Part shown: positions 45,895-57,897 of the stretch, piece by piece
How the letters are laid out: each line of letters opens with the position of its first letter
Numbering within the stretch: the first letter of the stretch is position 1
DNA from: Owenia fusiformis
Taxonomy: Eukaryota > Annelida > Polychaeta > Sabellida > Oweniidae
Direction: 5' to 3'
DNA length: 64,000 nt
Assembly (NCBI GenBank): GCA_903813345.2
Contig: CAIIXF020000011.1
Coordinates: 18,955,754-19,019,753, forward strand
Translations under genes and position numbers: made by a program
The notes under the pieces: generated by a model
What the model was told of the DNA's origin: nothing
The model's input: the letters and a program-made list of their open reading frames with translations, nothing else
Databases searched by the model: none

Positions 45895-46010
45895 TCACTC
45901 ATTGATCTCCCTAGTATTAAATCAAATAGGCGCTAAACCCACTTGAGAGTTAAACAATAGGCATGCACCCACCTGAGAATCAATTTGCACCCATTGATCC
46001 TGGGGAGAAC
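45895..46010. repeat. Decayed CATTGATCTCCCCAG element
   Basis: CATTGATCTCCCTAGTATT at the left and GATCCTGGGGAGAACA at the right, with CACCCACCTGAGA inside. It is a diverged relative of the element at 31467-31675. A weaker relative may lie at about 50110-50235 (GTGATCTCCTTAG). Confidence 0.5.
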
Positions 46011-46329
46011 ATTGTCACTGGATTTCAGTTCACAAAAGTGTCATACCCTAGCTCTGATTAAACCAGATCATTCTATAATTTGATGTTTGACCAATCAGAG
46101 AGACCTGTGGGGACTTGCTTGCATGTTCACTAATTTAAAATCATTGGAGGAGCTTTGATTGTCCAGATCAGTTCAGAGGTGGTAATGTAAATTACAGAAT
46201 CACTGTGACTGAAAAGGGTATTGAAGAGTCCCTCTCTCGTTTCCTCAACTTATAGGGAATAAGGTAGTACATGTACATTAACACTCAGAGACTTAAAGAA
46301 AGACAAAAGTTTATTTATTCTTTATTGTA

Positions 46330-46504
46330 CAGTAAAACCTGTATAAGTGGAACACCTTTGGTACCTAAAAATAGTGTTCACTTGGGAGGTGTTTCACTTA
46401 CAGAAGTTTATTTTATATTATGTTTATGAGTGACAGGACTTTTAAGTGTTTCACCTATGGTAGAGTTCCACCACCAGAGGTGTTCAATTCAACAAGTTTT
46501 ACTG
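46330..46504. mobile_element. Pogo-like MITE, copy 4 (175 bp)
   Basis: TA flanks both ends (46328-46329 and 46505-46506). CAGTAAAACCTGTATAAG at the left is inverted as ACAAGTTTTACTG at the right. GTGGAACACC and GGTGTTTCAC words fill the interior. Confidence 0.82.
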
Positions 46505-46506
46505 TA

Positions 46507-47167
46507 AATCCTGAAATCAAATTCATTAGCTACATATAAGGTGATATTTTGCATCCTTGGTCCTTGGTTTCACTTCTTTCCATATTTCCGAATTGAGTAA
46601 TAAATGAAGTCCTTTGAATGAAGGATGACATTATGATTTTTATGATCTTTTCCCACCTGTTGTCACTTTTTGTTAACACCATTGGGTGCCCCGCATAGAA
46701 GTGATAAAAGGCTATCCTGACCACATTACCACAAGGGGATGTCACAGTTAAACACACAACTGTGACTTATAATGCAGAGGATACATTGGAGGAAGTTATG
46801 ATAAATTGAGCCAATAATTATTTTTCAGCCTCTACCAAAATAAAGAATAACAAAAATTGAACTTTCATGTAAATATATGGCAACGTGTCATATTTCATCT
46901 TGAAAGCTTAAGGTGGGTCACATGGATGGCTTTAGATGATTATTGTCAAGTTAAAACTGTGGTGTGACCTGATATGCTTTTTCAATATCGCATTTGTAAC
47001 AACTTATAACAAGTCACATTCTAATTCTTATGACAGCTTCCTGTTATACTAGAATGATGCACGTGGGAGGCTGTACTCTTTCAAAATGGTCTCGTTACAT
47101 CAAATGTGACATTCTATGAAACCAATAACTGTCACATAACTCAATTTATATGTCCCTTAATATAAAT
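46507..47167. other. Unannotated sequence
   Basis: No recognised exon or element ends. Confidence 0.45.
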
Positions 47168-47361
47168 ACAAGGCATTATATGCAAAATGTCACTACCTGC
47201 CACTTGCTACAGACACCAACTACTGACTGCTAAATACCAACCACCAAATGCCAACCATCAAAAACCAACTACCAAACAAATTAACATCTACAAAAAAGTT
47301 GAAGCCTATAACAATTTGTCATCGATTCCGGTGGAGACATAATAATTGTCATATGGTAGGG
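47168..47361 (+). repeat. CAAGGCATTAACATGCAAAA family, copy 3
   Basis: It carries CAAGGCATTATATGCAAAA, ACCACCAAATGCCAAC and AAAAAGTTGAAGC, then CGATTCCGGTGGAGACATAA. Confidence 0.72.
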
Positions 47362-48636
47362 GGCATGGAAGTCAGCAGCCTAAAATAGGTGAGGCAACTT
47401 TAAATAGGTGAGGCAAATTTAAATTTGAGAGGCAAAGCTAAATCAAAGAGGACATTTCACAGAATTTTCAGTTTTAGTAAAAAAAACTTGTAAAATATTT
47501 TCTCTATAAACGTATTTGCCATACCTGCCTAATAGCTTATGCTATACCCATTATCAAAAATTTTGTATGATTTCAAATCTTGATTTGTTTAGATTCAATA
47601 TTACTCACATCGGTCACAATTTTGAAAATCCATTTATCTAAGGTTACCCCACATATGTATAAAATGTAAGTAAAATTATTTGCGAGGATACTCTTTTGAA
47701 AAGAAATCCTAATTTAAGATATATTCATTTCATAAAGAGATGACAGAATAACAAACTAATAAACATTGGATGTCATCTTAAATCTACATAAATCTACTAT
47801 GAAATACCATAATGGTAATAAATCATAAGACGTGACAAAATGTGACAAATTATAGATTTTGTAAACAATTCAGCTCATGATCGGATGAAAGATAGGGGCA
47901 TCTGTTAATTCAATTTAACATCTAATATGCTCATTTGGGAATGCAAAAAAACGTAAAAGATATTTTTGTAGAGCTCGTTTGAACATCATATTTTTTCTGT
48001 TTTGTGTTGTGTTTAAAATAAAACAGGTCTCTCTAATATATTCAAAGTGCTGTGTGTTATTTTAAGCCTTTTATCTAGAAATCGCAAATACATTCACAAA
48101 CAAGCTATTCTTTTCACCACAAGTGTTTTCTAAATATGTTTTGCTTCAAATGTAAAGTAACGATTCAGCTAGAAACCCCTTGAAGTGCTGAAGTATAATA
48201 GACCAACTTTTTGCAATCTGATATCTGATATTTACACCATACAAATAATAAAACCGACGGTAATATTTTATTGAACCCAGCGATTTATAGATGAAAGAAT
48301 AATAAATAAAACATGCATCAAACTTCATCAATAATTCATATGAGTTGTTATTGTTGGAAAAAAGTTATGTTGTACATTATTTAGCACAACTTTCATTGGA
48401 ATTCAAAAGCCTCTCTGGCATAGAATAGAAGAGTAAGACAAAGAGGGGACCCCATCCTCTGAACAAAGGCCTCCAGAACTCGTACCTCCTTCTTCCTGTG
48501 TTTGGAGAATGGAGGGACCCAGAATGTTTTACTTCATTAAGCTTTCTAGAACAGGTATTAGTTATGTATCCAGAAGTAAAGTGTCCCTCAGAAAAGAGAA
48601 AAATACAAGCAATGCAAATCAATTACTATAGTATAA
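47362..48636. other. Unannotated sequence
   Basis: A plus-strand frame open over about 48426-48695 has no recognised domain and I leave it uncalled. Confidence 0.45.
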
Positions 48637-48842
48637 TTGGTCGGTGCATTGCCCACCTTAAGCCACCATTGTCATTGATAATGGACATTCTATAGTTTCT
48701 ATAGTGATGTCCATATAACCTAATTTATGAAATTCATGAAAATTAATATACATCTTATAAAATTAGTCAGTGCATTGCCCACCTTAAGCTACCATTGTCA
48801 TTAATAATTGACACTCTAAAGTTTCCAGTGGTGATGTCCATA
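48637..48842 (+). repeat. Tandem duplication of a 129-bp segment
   Basis: CAGTGCATTGCCCACCTTAAG followed by CCATTGTCATT..GTGATGTCCATA occurs at 48641-48713 and again 129 bp later, with about 85% agreement by eye. Confidence 0.75.
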
Positions 48843-49611
48843 GTGCACTTACCATGGGGCAAATTGCATCTTTGATGAGGTGTAACATTACATCATTACA
48901 AGAGAACATGAAACCTTACCATTTAATCACATTAGCACCAAATGCATATCTTTGATTAATAATGCATAGTATATCTTGACTATTTGATTGATCATAGTAT
49001 GTGACTTGATTATGTCTTAATAATAACATATTGGTCACTACAGTACATTCTGATATCGTCACATATTTCTGAATTTTATTAGATACATGGTTGAGAAGGA
49101 CATAAGATGTCATGATTGATCCTGATAACTTCAGTGTACAATATGCTAATCTACACTTCAGACTAAACTAAGGCTAGACTGAACTCTATTTTTCTGAATA
49201 AAAAAAGAAACATAAATATATTTTTTCTGAATAAAATTCACAATATTCGGCAACCTGTTCATTCTATATTGCGTTCATGTCTTAGTAAAAGTACAGTAGC
49301 ACAGGATTTCATTCTGCATTTTCATTAACTGTAACATCCAAATGTCAAAAAAGGAATCTTGTCATTACACTTTTAAAGTTCCTCTAAGAATAATATCAAT
49401 AAAAATATAGTAGGCACAGAAAGAACAAGATATAATCTCTTGAAATTGTCCATAAAGGCGCCAAGTAATTCTACCTGAGTATGTTACCTTTAAACACCTG
49501 ACATGTGTAATCGCCATGTAAACAATTTCACCCTTTAATTTAACCTTTTTTCACATCAGGCTTTCAGTCACAACCCTATAATTTAATCAGCCTCTTTTCT
49601 ACATTTCACAC
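48843..49611. other. Unannotated sequence
   Basis: No recognised features. Confidence 0.45.
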
Positions 49612-49745
49612 CTTGACAGTAATGGTTAAAGAGATAGGAAATGGATCCCCATACAAAACAGCTGTGCTGTTTATAAACTCCTCATTGGTTTTATCATCAT
49701 CAGTCTCCCTGGCCCACACGTCCATTTTCTCATTTAAATACTTTT
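49612..49745 (-). CDS. Likely exon of an extracellular protein
   Basis: The minus strand is open from about TTTAAATGAG to GTCAAG|GTGTGA, a plausible donor. It reads NEKMDVWARETDDDKTNEEF followed by INSTAVLYGDPFPISLTITVK. The pattern I-x-VWAxExDDDxxNEEFI is like the calcium-binding C2-like module near the N-terminus of Delta/Jagged-type and other EGF-bearing extracellular proteins. It ends in phase 0, whereas the Reeler exon at 37539-37642 needs a preceding exon that ends one base into a codon, so the two are not directly joined. The acceptor is not clear. The family is inferred from the motif only. Confidence 0.4.
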
Positions 49746-50455
49746 CAAAAATTGTTAGAAATAATGTTCATGTGTTTATAAACATATGTTTTTATTTTTG
49801 ACTCCTTATAGCTATTGTTATGTAAAATAGCTTATATTTTAAAAAAGTGTAAAAACGTACCTGAATTGATGATACTTAATTTATTAAGTCATGACATTTA
49901 GCAATTACATGTACAAGTTGTTAAATAAAGAATTCAACAAGCCAGCAATTTAAAAAAATAAGATAACTTTCAAACATCAATTAATCATGCTCAAAAAATA
50001 TAATGTCCACACCTGAGTGATAGGTTGGGGCCACCTAGGTTGATGCAAGTTTAATCAAGGTCTATATACAAGTATGTTAGTCCTGCACCTATCATGGTAA
50101 ATATATACCAGTGATCTCCTTAGTGTAAGGACAACTGGGCATTGCACCCTATTGAAAAACTGAAAATCAGATACCACCCTGTTGAAAATTAGTAAGTGCC
50201 CTGTCAAAAGGATGATGCAATGAGATATTTTGACCAAAATGGGTAGAATTAGAATCAGGATAAAGCAATGTGAGAAGTAAAAATGTGAGAAGATCACGTT
50301 TTCTATATTCTGGCTAAAATAAGTTATAAATTATGGCAGAAGGTTTCTCCTTCAGTAGACTGCCATGTAGTTGATGTACCTATATTACTTTGATTATATA
50401 CACTATCAAATCCATAATACAACAACCTTGTGACATGGAGTATAATATGACAATA
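49746..50455. other. Unannotated sequence
   Basis: A possible decayed GTGATCTCCTTAG element lies at about 50110-50235. Otherwise nothing is recognised. Confidence 0.4.
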
Positions 50456-50606
50456 AAACATTAACATTCAAAATGTCACCACCCGATATTTGTTACATTT
50501 ATTAAAGAGGCCAAACACTAACCACCAAATGCCAACAGCCAAACGCTGAACACAATCAACAAAAAATATCTTATCATTTATTGTAGTGACATAAAACTGT
50601 TATATA
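50456..50606 (+). repeat. CAAGGCATTAACATGCAAAA family, copy 4
   Basis: ACATTAACATTCAAAATGTCACCACCC.., ACCACCAAATGCCAACAGCC and a GTAGTGACATAA end. Confidence 0.65.
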
Positions 50607-51425
50607 TTTTTGCTCTAAAACAGCAATAACAGGTTATTAAATTGATTAATATGGTATGATTATTGCCGAAAGAGTTTCTTATCTAGAAGGTTGATGAGCT
50701 TAATCTGTATACTCAGTCAGCCGTCCAAAATATTAAAAAAGCTATTTTTCACTCATGATAATTCTCTTTTTTGTCTTGAATACAAATCTTTAGTCGATGA
50801 TGCTGAAATTTCTAGCTTTCTCATTGGCCATTGTGATGGAAATATAGCCTGTATTTTTACATTGCAAGATACAGAATCCATATTTTACTCTGATGTCACT
50901 ATATTATATGGTTTGACATCAAAACATTATTTTCTGTTGAAAAAAAATCATTAAATAGAAATGTTATTCAATGATTATGCATAAAATACGGAAAATATTA
51001 ATCCCCAATGATGTATTTCACTTGGACTACAACCTATAGGATATAGACTTTCTTGGGCACAACCAAACTATGTCTATCAAACGTAATCCCAATTGGAAAC
51101 AAGTAAAATAGATACAAGCCTGCAGTATATCCATTTTTAGTTTGAAGATAAAATCATGTTGATGGGTTTCAATTAGTGCAAGACTTGCCTAATCTTGACA
51201 GAAGCCTCCATCAGATTTCAAACATCTTTAATGATAAATCACAACATTTCACACTATTTAAACACGTGATAATCCCATCATTCTTTTCCTACTAATATCA
51301 ATCGCTAAAAAGTCAAAAAACTTTTCAACAAGTATTTTGATTAAGATGTGTAAACTGGTTGATATCCCAATTTTCCTCATTTTCCAAATTCAACTGAATC
51401 CAAATATGCTTTCAACTACATTTAA
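50607..51425. other. Unannotated sequence
   Basis: No exon with splice context is recognised. Confidence 0.4.
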
Positions 51426-51770
51426 GATGATTTTAACTGGGTGTCAGTTGATTTAAACTGGTGCATTTGCAAAATTATTAATCAGGTACATTAAGTTGAT
51501 TTCAAATTGATGCAAGGTAATTTTTCATTGAGTGCAAGATTATTCTCAATTTGGTGCAAAATGATTTTCAATTGGGTGCGCAAGTTGAGTTCAAAATGAT
51601 TTTCAATTGGGTGCGCAAGTTGAGTTAAACTAGTGTTAAATAACTTTAACCAGGTGCAAAGTAATTTCAACTAAGTGCAATGTAATTTTTAATTGGATGC
51701 AAGGTTATTACCAATTTGGGTGCGAATTGTTTTTCAAATTGGTGCAAGGTAAAAAGGTAAAATTCAAAGT
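51426..51770 (+). repeat. Degenerate tandem repeat, TTTCAATTGGGTGCAAGNTNA
   Basis: About a dozen decayed units near 25-30 bp. One pair (GATTTTCAATTGGGTGCGCAAGTTGAGTT) is repeated almost exactly at about 51571 and 51598. Confidence 0.65.
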
Positions 51771-53083
51771 TGGGTTCAAACCAGTTGATCAAATGCAAAA
51801 ATACCTTGATAGATCTGGTAAAACAACTGCAAGAATCTTTCACTGAGTGATATATTTTTTGATTAAATCAATAATAAGAACTATTTTGAGACATCAAATT
51901 AGACACTATTCTTCAGGATTCTTCAGGTTTCCATATTTACTACATCAATCTAATAAAATAGCAATATTGTTGACTTTGAAGTAGACAAATTCGATTAATA
52001 TAATATACAAAAAATTTCAAGAAGTTCCTCACTTTATTAGATTCCCCATTCTTAAAATTGATCACACTTAGATGATCTTAGATAAAAACTACAGTATGGT
52101 TAAATTGTCTTTGTCTTAGCCAAAAACTACTGAAGTCACTGCATATGGTAAACCATCTTTATCTTATAGCCAGAGAGCTAAGATATATTATGGTAGAAGG
52201 CTGGGGGGGGGGTCTATATCAAGACTGCACAGGTGTAGAGAGCTCAGATATGTAAGGTGGTTCTGTTGGTTAAATTATGCCAAAACATTGGTAATAGGCA
52301 AAATTCCTTAAATCTTGCCAAAAGCATGGATTTGCCAAATTAATCTGTGTAATTATCAAGAGGACTAGGACTGTTTCACACAACATGCTAAACCCCCCCC
52401 CCTTCCCCCCCCCCTTCCAGACAACCTTATATATAATTCTCAAACTTGTGTTTATAAGCAAATAGAAGGGGCAAAACAAGAACTCATGCTGCAGAGATGT
52501 TTCAGTAATTCCTGGAGGGCTCCTTGTCAGATTGTGATGATGGGAGATGGCCCTTATCTTATCAAGCCTAATTCACTTCACGTGTGAGGCATTAGGGAAA
52601 CAAAAATAAAATTGTGATAAAATCTGATAAATATGGAAAATACTTGATTTGATTTAGCCTTTATTAGATACCCCGAACTGCCTGACACATTCCTATATTA
52701 TAGTCTCTAGCTGGAGAGGTGGTTCAATTGAACTAATATATTGAGCCATCATACCCTTTTTAATGTAGTCATTTTCAGCTTTAGTAGCTTCATCTAAGTA
52801 GTTATACCTGGTTTAAGCCTAAAGGCTTTCCTTTTAGAATATGAAATATCTGAATAAGAAAAGTCAAGATGGCAAACTAAAGCATTAAGATATTAGTTTT
52901 CTTGATAGAGGTAAGACTATGTCCATTAAAACAATCATCTATCCTAAGGGATATTACATTAGATCTAAGAAACCTACTCTTTTCAATCAACAGATTTTAC
53001 TTCAAAATAGGGCTTAACCTACTCATTGATTGATAAAGACATAATCCTTTGATCTAGCCTTACCCAAACATTATTATTAGTTA
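51771..53083. other. Unannotated sequence
   Basis: It contains poly-G at 52203-52211 and poly-C at 52393-52414. No exon is recognised. Confidence 0.45.
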
Positions 53084-54068
53084 CCAAAACTTTGGTTACC
53101 CACACTTTAGTTTCCCAAACTTCAGTCACCCAAAATTCACTTACCCAAACCAAAACTTCACTTACCCAAACTTCAGTTACCCAAACTTTAGTAACCAAAA
53201 CTTCAGTTACCCAAACCTCAGTCACCCAAACTTCACTTACCCAAACCTCAGTCACCCAAACTTCACTTACCCAAACTTCAGTTACCCAAACTTTAGTTAC
53301 GAAAACTTCAGTTACCCAAACCTCAGTCACCTAAACTTCACTTACCCAAACTTCACTTACCCAAACTTCAGTTACCCAAACTTTAGTTACCAAAACTTCA
53401 GTTACCCAAACCTCAGTCACCCAAACCTCACTTACCCAAACCTCAGTCACCCAAACTTCACTTTCCCAAACTTCACTTACCCAAACTTCAGTTACCCAAA
53501 CTTTAGTTACCAAAACTTCAGTTACCCAAACCTCAGTCACCCAAACTTCACTTACCCAAACTTCAGTTACCCAAACCTCAGTCACCCAAACTTCACTTAC
53601 CCAAACTTCACTTACCCAAACCTCAGTCACCCAAACTTCAGTTGCCCAAACCTCAGTCACCCAAACTTCACTTACGCAAACTTCACTTACCCAAACTTCA
53701 CTTACCCAAACCTCAGTCATCCAAACTTCACTTACCCAAACTTCAGTTACTCAAACCTCAGTCACCCAAACCTCACTTACCCAAACTTCAGTTACTCAAA
53801 CCTCAGTCACCCAAACTTCACTTACCCAAACTTCAGTTACCCAAACCTCAGTCACCCAAACTTCACTTACTCAAACTTCACTTACCCAAACTTCAGTTAC
53901 CCAAACCTCAGTCACCCAAACTTCACTTACTCAAACTTTAGTCACTCAAACTTCACTTACCCAAACTTCAGTTACTCAAACCTCAGTCACTCAAACTTCA
54001 CTCACCCAAAGTTCAGTTACTCAAACCTCAGTCACTCAAACTTCACTTACCCAGACTTCAGTTCCCAA
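53084..54068 (+). repeat. 15-bp minisatellite, CTTCAGTTACCCAAA
   Basis: About 65 copies with variants CTTCACTTACCCAAA and CCTCAGTCACCCAAA ordered in 30- and 45-bp groups. Because the unit is five codons long, both strands stay open for up to 129 codons (TQTSVTQTSL on plus, VWVTEVWVSE on minus). These are by-products of the repeat, not genes. Confidence 0.92.
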
Positions 54069-55648
54069 ATCAACATTACAGTCACATCATTTTATGCCTT
54101 TTTCATTTTTTCTTGAATTGATCTCCTAAATCTTCAGAGCAAACAATTTCAAAGCAAAAATATATTCTTTCTTATGTCTCTAGCAGACACATGTACAAAA
54201 TAGTCTAGCTATAAGCCATTGTAACCACCCCTCTGTCCAGGGAATTGAAGACAATGTTATTAATATAATTTTTGATTTTCAAAATCCAGAGATACATTCC
54301 TATGAATCAACAAAGGGATAGACTCAAAATTAGTTATATATTTCTCACATTTCTTGGACCACATTTGACAGTCTGAGTACAGACACCTAATATTCAAGGC
54401 TTGAAAGTTTCAACTGCTAAGTGAGTCTGGGGTTTATTTCTGAGATTATCTTTGTAAATATGAAAGATTATGGATATGATAATCTTCATTTAAAATGAAC
54501 TCCAGATGTAAAAGGCATAAGAAGCTCTTTAGTTCTCAACTCCCACTGGTCACCAAATTGGGGCCAGATTATCTCCACTCCATTAACACTATACTTCTAA
54601 TATAAATATCATATCTAGTAGCCAGATACCCTAGATCTCTATAACTAGTCACACCACCCTCTTACTATTATCAATGATTTACAGTTTACAATTTTATAGA
54701 TCTTACCAATCTCAAATGAAGCATTAATAGCTACTAATATGCAGAATGTGTAGTGTAATAATATTCTTAGTTTATACTAATATACATTTTATTCTGATTT
54801 GATATAGGTGATTTATAGAATTACCTCTTACTAGTTTAGACAATTCTCAGCAATATTGAGCAGGGTACTAACCAAAACACAAAGGAGACTGAAACTGAGA
54901 AGTGATGAGAGACTGAAGGTGTCTGAATGTTTAAAAGGAGCCCCCTATGCATTACATTGATAATCCTAAAAAGAAATTCCACAAAAATAAATGGAATAAC
55001 AAAAAATATAAAATGATATGAAATCCACACTCGAAACATGGAAAAGTGAGTTTTCTATGAAAACTTATCACAAATTGTACAATATTATGAAATACACGTG
55101 TTAGCCATCTTATCACTTCTGCAGAATCTAGCTGGTGATGAAAATCATATACTGCCTCTAATGCTGAGAGGCAGGTGTAAATCTGCAGTCAATTATAAAG
55201 AGACAGTTTTTATATCTCAGTTAATAGGATTAACTGTCTGATCCTTGAAGCTGTTGATATCAATATGACCCCCTCCCTGATTTCTGTCTAATGTTGTCTG
55301 CATCACTTAGTACAGGCTGGTCCTTGTTATGCTTACTGTCTAGTCATTTGATAATCAAATATCACTGGCTCAATAATCTCATCTTGGGTTTCCAAGGTGT
55401 TTGAGGTTTTACATCTGTGTGGTAAGTGAATGTGGGTCCCCAATTCCACTAAACACTAGTATACACCTCTTGCAATAGGTTCGGAAATTGAATGGGGGAC
55501 AGACTTGAAGCGACTCTAACTCAAGGGTTGTGTTTGCACTTTTAGATTTTGAAAGAAATCGAAAAATGGTCACAGTGATAGAAAACAACAATGCGAAAGT
55601 AGAACAGTGTACTTATATGAATAAATAAAAACCATCTACTGTACCAAT
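54069..55648. other. Unannotated sequence
   Basis: No exon or element ends are recognised. Confidence 0.45.
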
Positions 55649-56989
55649 AGTCCAGTCAAAGTAACATTTGACCCAAAACTAATTGCAATAGTAATAAAAT
55701 GTTGTTTTTTTCAATTTATATCAACATATGAAATGACATACTAAAAATCTACCAAAATCTATTCAGTGGAACATGTAAAAAAATCATTTTTGGTACCCCC
55801 TCCCCTTGAAAAACAGACCCCCCTAAGGAAAAAATTATTTTTCAAATGCCTGCAATTTTTTTTAAGTAATTTTACAATTTCTTGCTTGTAATAAGGTATC
55901 CCAATCTGTGTATCTCTTTAACTTTGGTATTCAGAGTGAATAAGAATATTTTTAACCCTTATTCATCTGAAATTTTGCATTAAATGCGCACGGTAATTTT
56001 ATGTGAACGCCATTATATTCCAAAAAGCGACTCAATCATGTATAAAAAAAATCCCAGTTTTACCTTGTTATTTAATCCATACATATACAAAGCAAGAGAA
56101 TTTTGCATTCATTAGTTATTGAGAAAAAAAATCATAACATTCGAAAAAAAAATTTTTAAATTAGGGGTAGGCCTTCATTCGCTTCACTTATTCTTAAATC
56201 ACTGGGAGAATTTAGATCATTAACCCATAAGGACTTTATAATGAAATCATATATATATAATGTATGCCTTAAATATAATATAAATATATATAAAGTCATA
56301 ATTTTTTAAAACAAATTGAAAAATAGGGATAGGCCTTCATTTGTTTCACTTATTTTTAAATTACTGGGAGAATTGAGACCAATAACCCTTATGGACTTGA
56401 AAATGAAATCTTATTAATAATATATACACTATAAATATGATATAGGTAGCTGTGTAAGTAGCTGATTAAGAAGCTTAGTGGGTTGCTGATCAAGTTCGCA
56501 CCATTGACTTAACATGAGGATATCATCAAGTCGACTTTTCGAGATTTCAAAACATCAAAGAATCTAAACTCAAAGTCAGATTTCAGAAATTTTGCAGTAT
56601 TTTGACACCTAAAACATTGCATTCATTTAGAACTTTTTGTTCTGACCTATTTTCCATACAAATCTCAAAAGTAGGTTAAGATACCCTCTGACTGCATGAG
56701 GCTAAGGCCATTAGCATATTCTTGGCTACCAGTACATCGAACCTCGAAGAATATTATGAAAGTGTAGTGTCAGAATCGCAAAAATATGACCTTGGCTTTT
56801 CAGTGTCAAAATTGTGAATTCAAGTAGCTTTCAGTAAATTTAATTGTATTTAGTCTGCTTTTCACTGGTGATGCATTCAATTTGGGTTTGCTTTTTCTTG
56901 TGACTGATGTATACTTAATTTTTTACTTTGTTCTGAACAAGTTTTGGTCCTTACCCTTTAGCACTAGTGCTTACATATTCCAGTCATAC

Positions 56990-57275
56990 TCTTATAGTTG
57001 TTATGCGGAATATGGCATATATTCATGGTTGTGCGATATTTGCAGTATATGGCATATTCCAATGGTGAGTATGGCATATTCCGCTGTGAATATGCGATAC
57101 ATTCAACTGCCGAATATGCCATATACAGCAGATGAAAACGTTATACAGAATGCATCGATTTGATTGTTTCCATTTAAAGTTCTCATTGGTTAGTGTGTAT
57201 GCCATATACCGCGGGTGAATCTGGCATACACCGCAAGTGGATATGCCATATTCGTTGCGGAATATAACATATATT
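56990..57275. repeat. Cluster of TATGGCATATTCCGC near-palindromes
   Basis: About eight copies of GCGGAATATGGCATAT or its complement occur within 285 bp, in both orientations. The outermost pair, GCGGAATATGGCATATATT and GCGGAATATAACATATATT, is direct. Confidence 0.7.
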
Positions 57276-57362
57276 TGTATCGTGTTTACCGCGTGACAAT
57301 ATTAACTTTTACAATACCAATCAACATTGTGTCTAAATATATTAGTACAATGTAGAACAAGG

Positions 57363-57897
57363 CACAGGGTTAACCACCATAGCAGTGTGGGCTTGTTTAC
57401 CCAAAAAGCAAGATGACCACCAAAATGTCTATCAGCTGTAGAACATCTTACCATGTAACATGTGTAAAGTTTTGAAGTTAATCCATTAAGTGGTTTTCAT
57501 GGAATGCCAATGACAAAATTAATCCAAAACTTCCAAAATGGCCGCCACAATGCAAGATGGCCACTGAAAGGGGACAAGAATGCAAGATGGCTTCTGAAAA
57601 GATTTTTAGATCTAGAACTTCTTACCATGTAACATGTGAAAAATTTGAAATAAATATGTTGAGAGATTTTTGGGAATTGTGATGGCAAGATTTATCTAAA
57701 AACTTCCAAGATGGCCGCCAGAATGCAAGATGGCCACCGAAAAGTGAATCAGCTCTAGAACTTCTTTCCATGTAACATTTGTGAAAATTTGAAGTGAATC
57801 CATTAAGTGGTTTTCCAGGAATCGTGATTTCAAGAAAAATGCAACACCACCCAACCGACAAGCAGACAACAGTATCGTACCTTTTTAGGTACGATAA
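57363..57897 (+). mobile_element. Pearl-like tandem-core element, copy D
   Basis: Three decayed units of about 165 bp with CTTACCATGTAACATGTG and TTCCAAGATGGCCGCC words precede a short CCGACAAGCAGACAACAG stretch. The end hairpin ATCGTACC..GGTACGAT plus AAAA is the same as in the element at 40194-41125. The long GGAC/GCCC microsatellite is absent here. Confidence 0.6.

Noticed and set aside
53019-53941. Long frames on both strands over the 15-bp minisatellite
   Set aside because: Open in several frames at once because of the repeat unit; no start context or domain.
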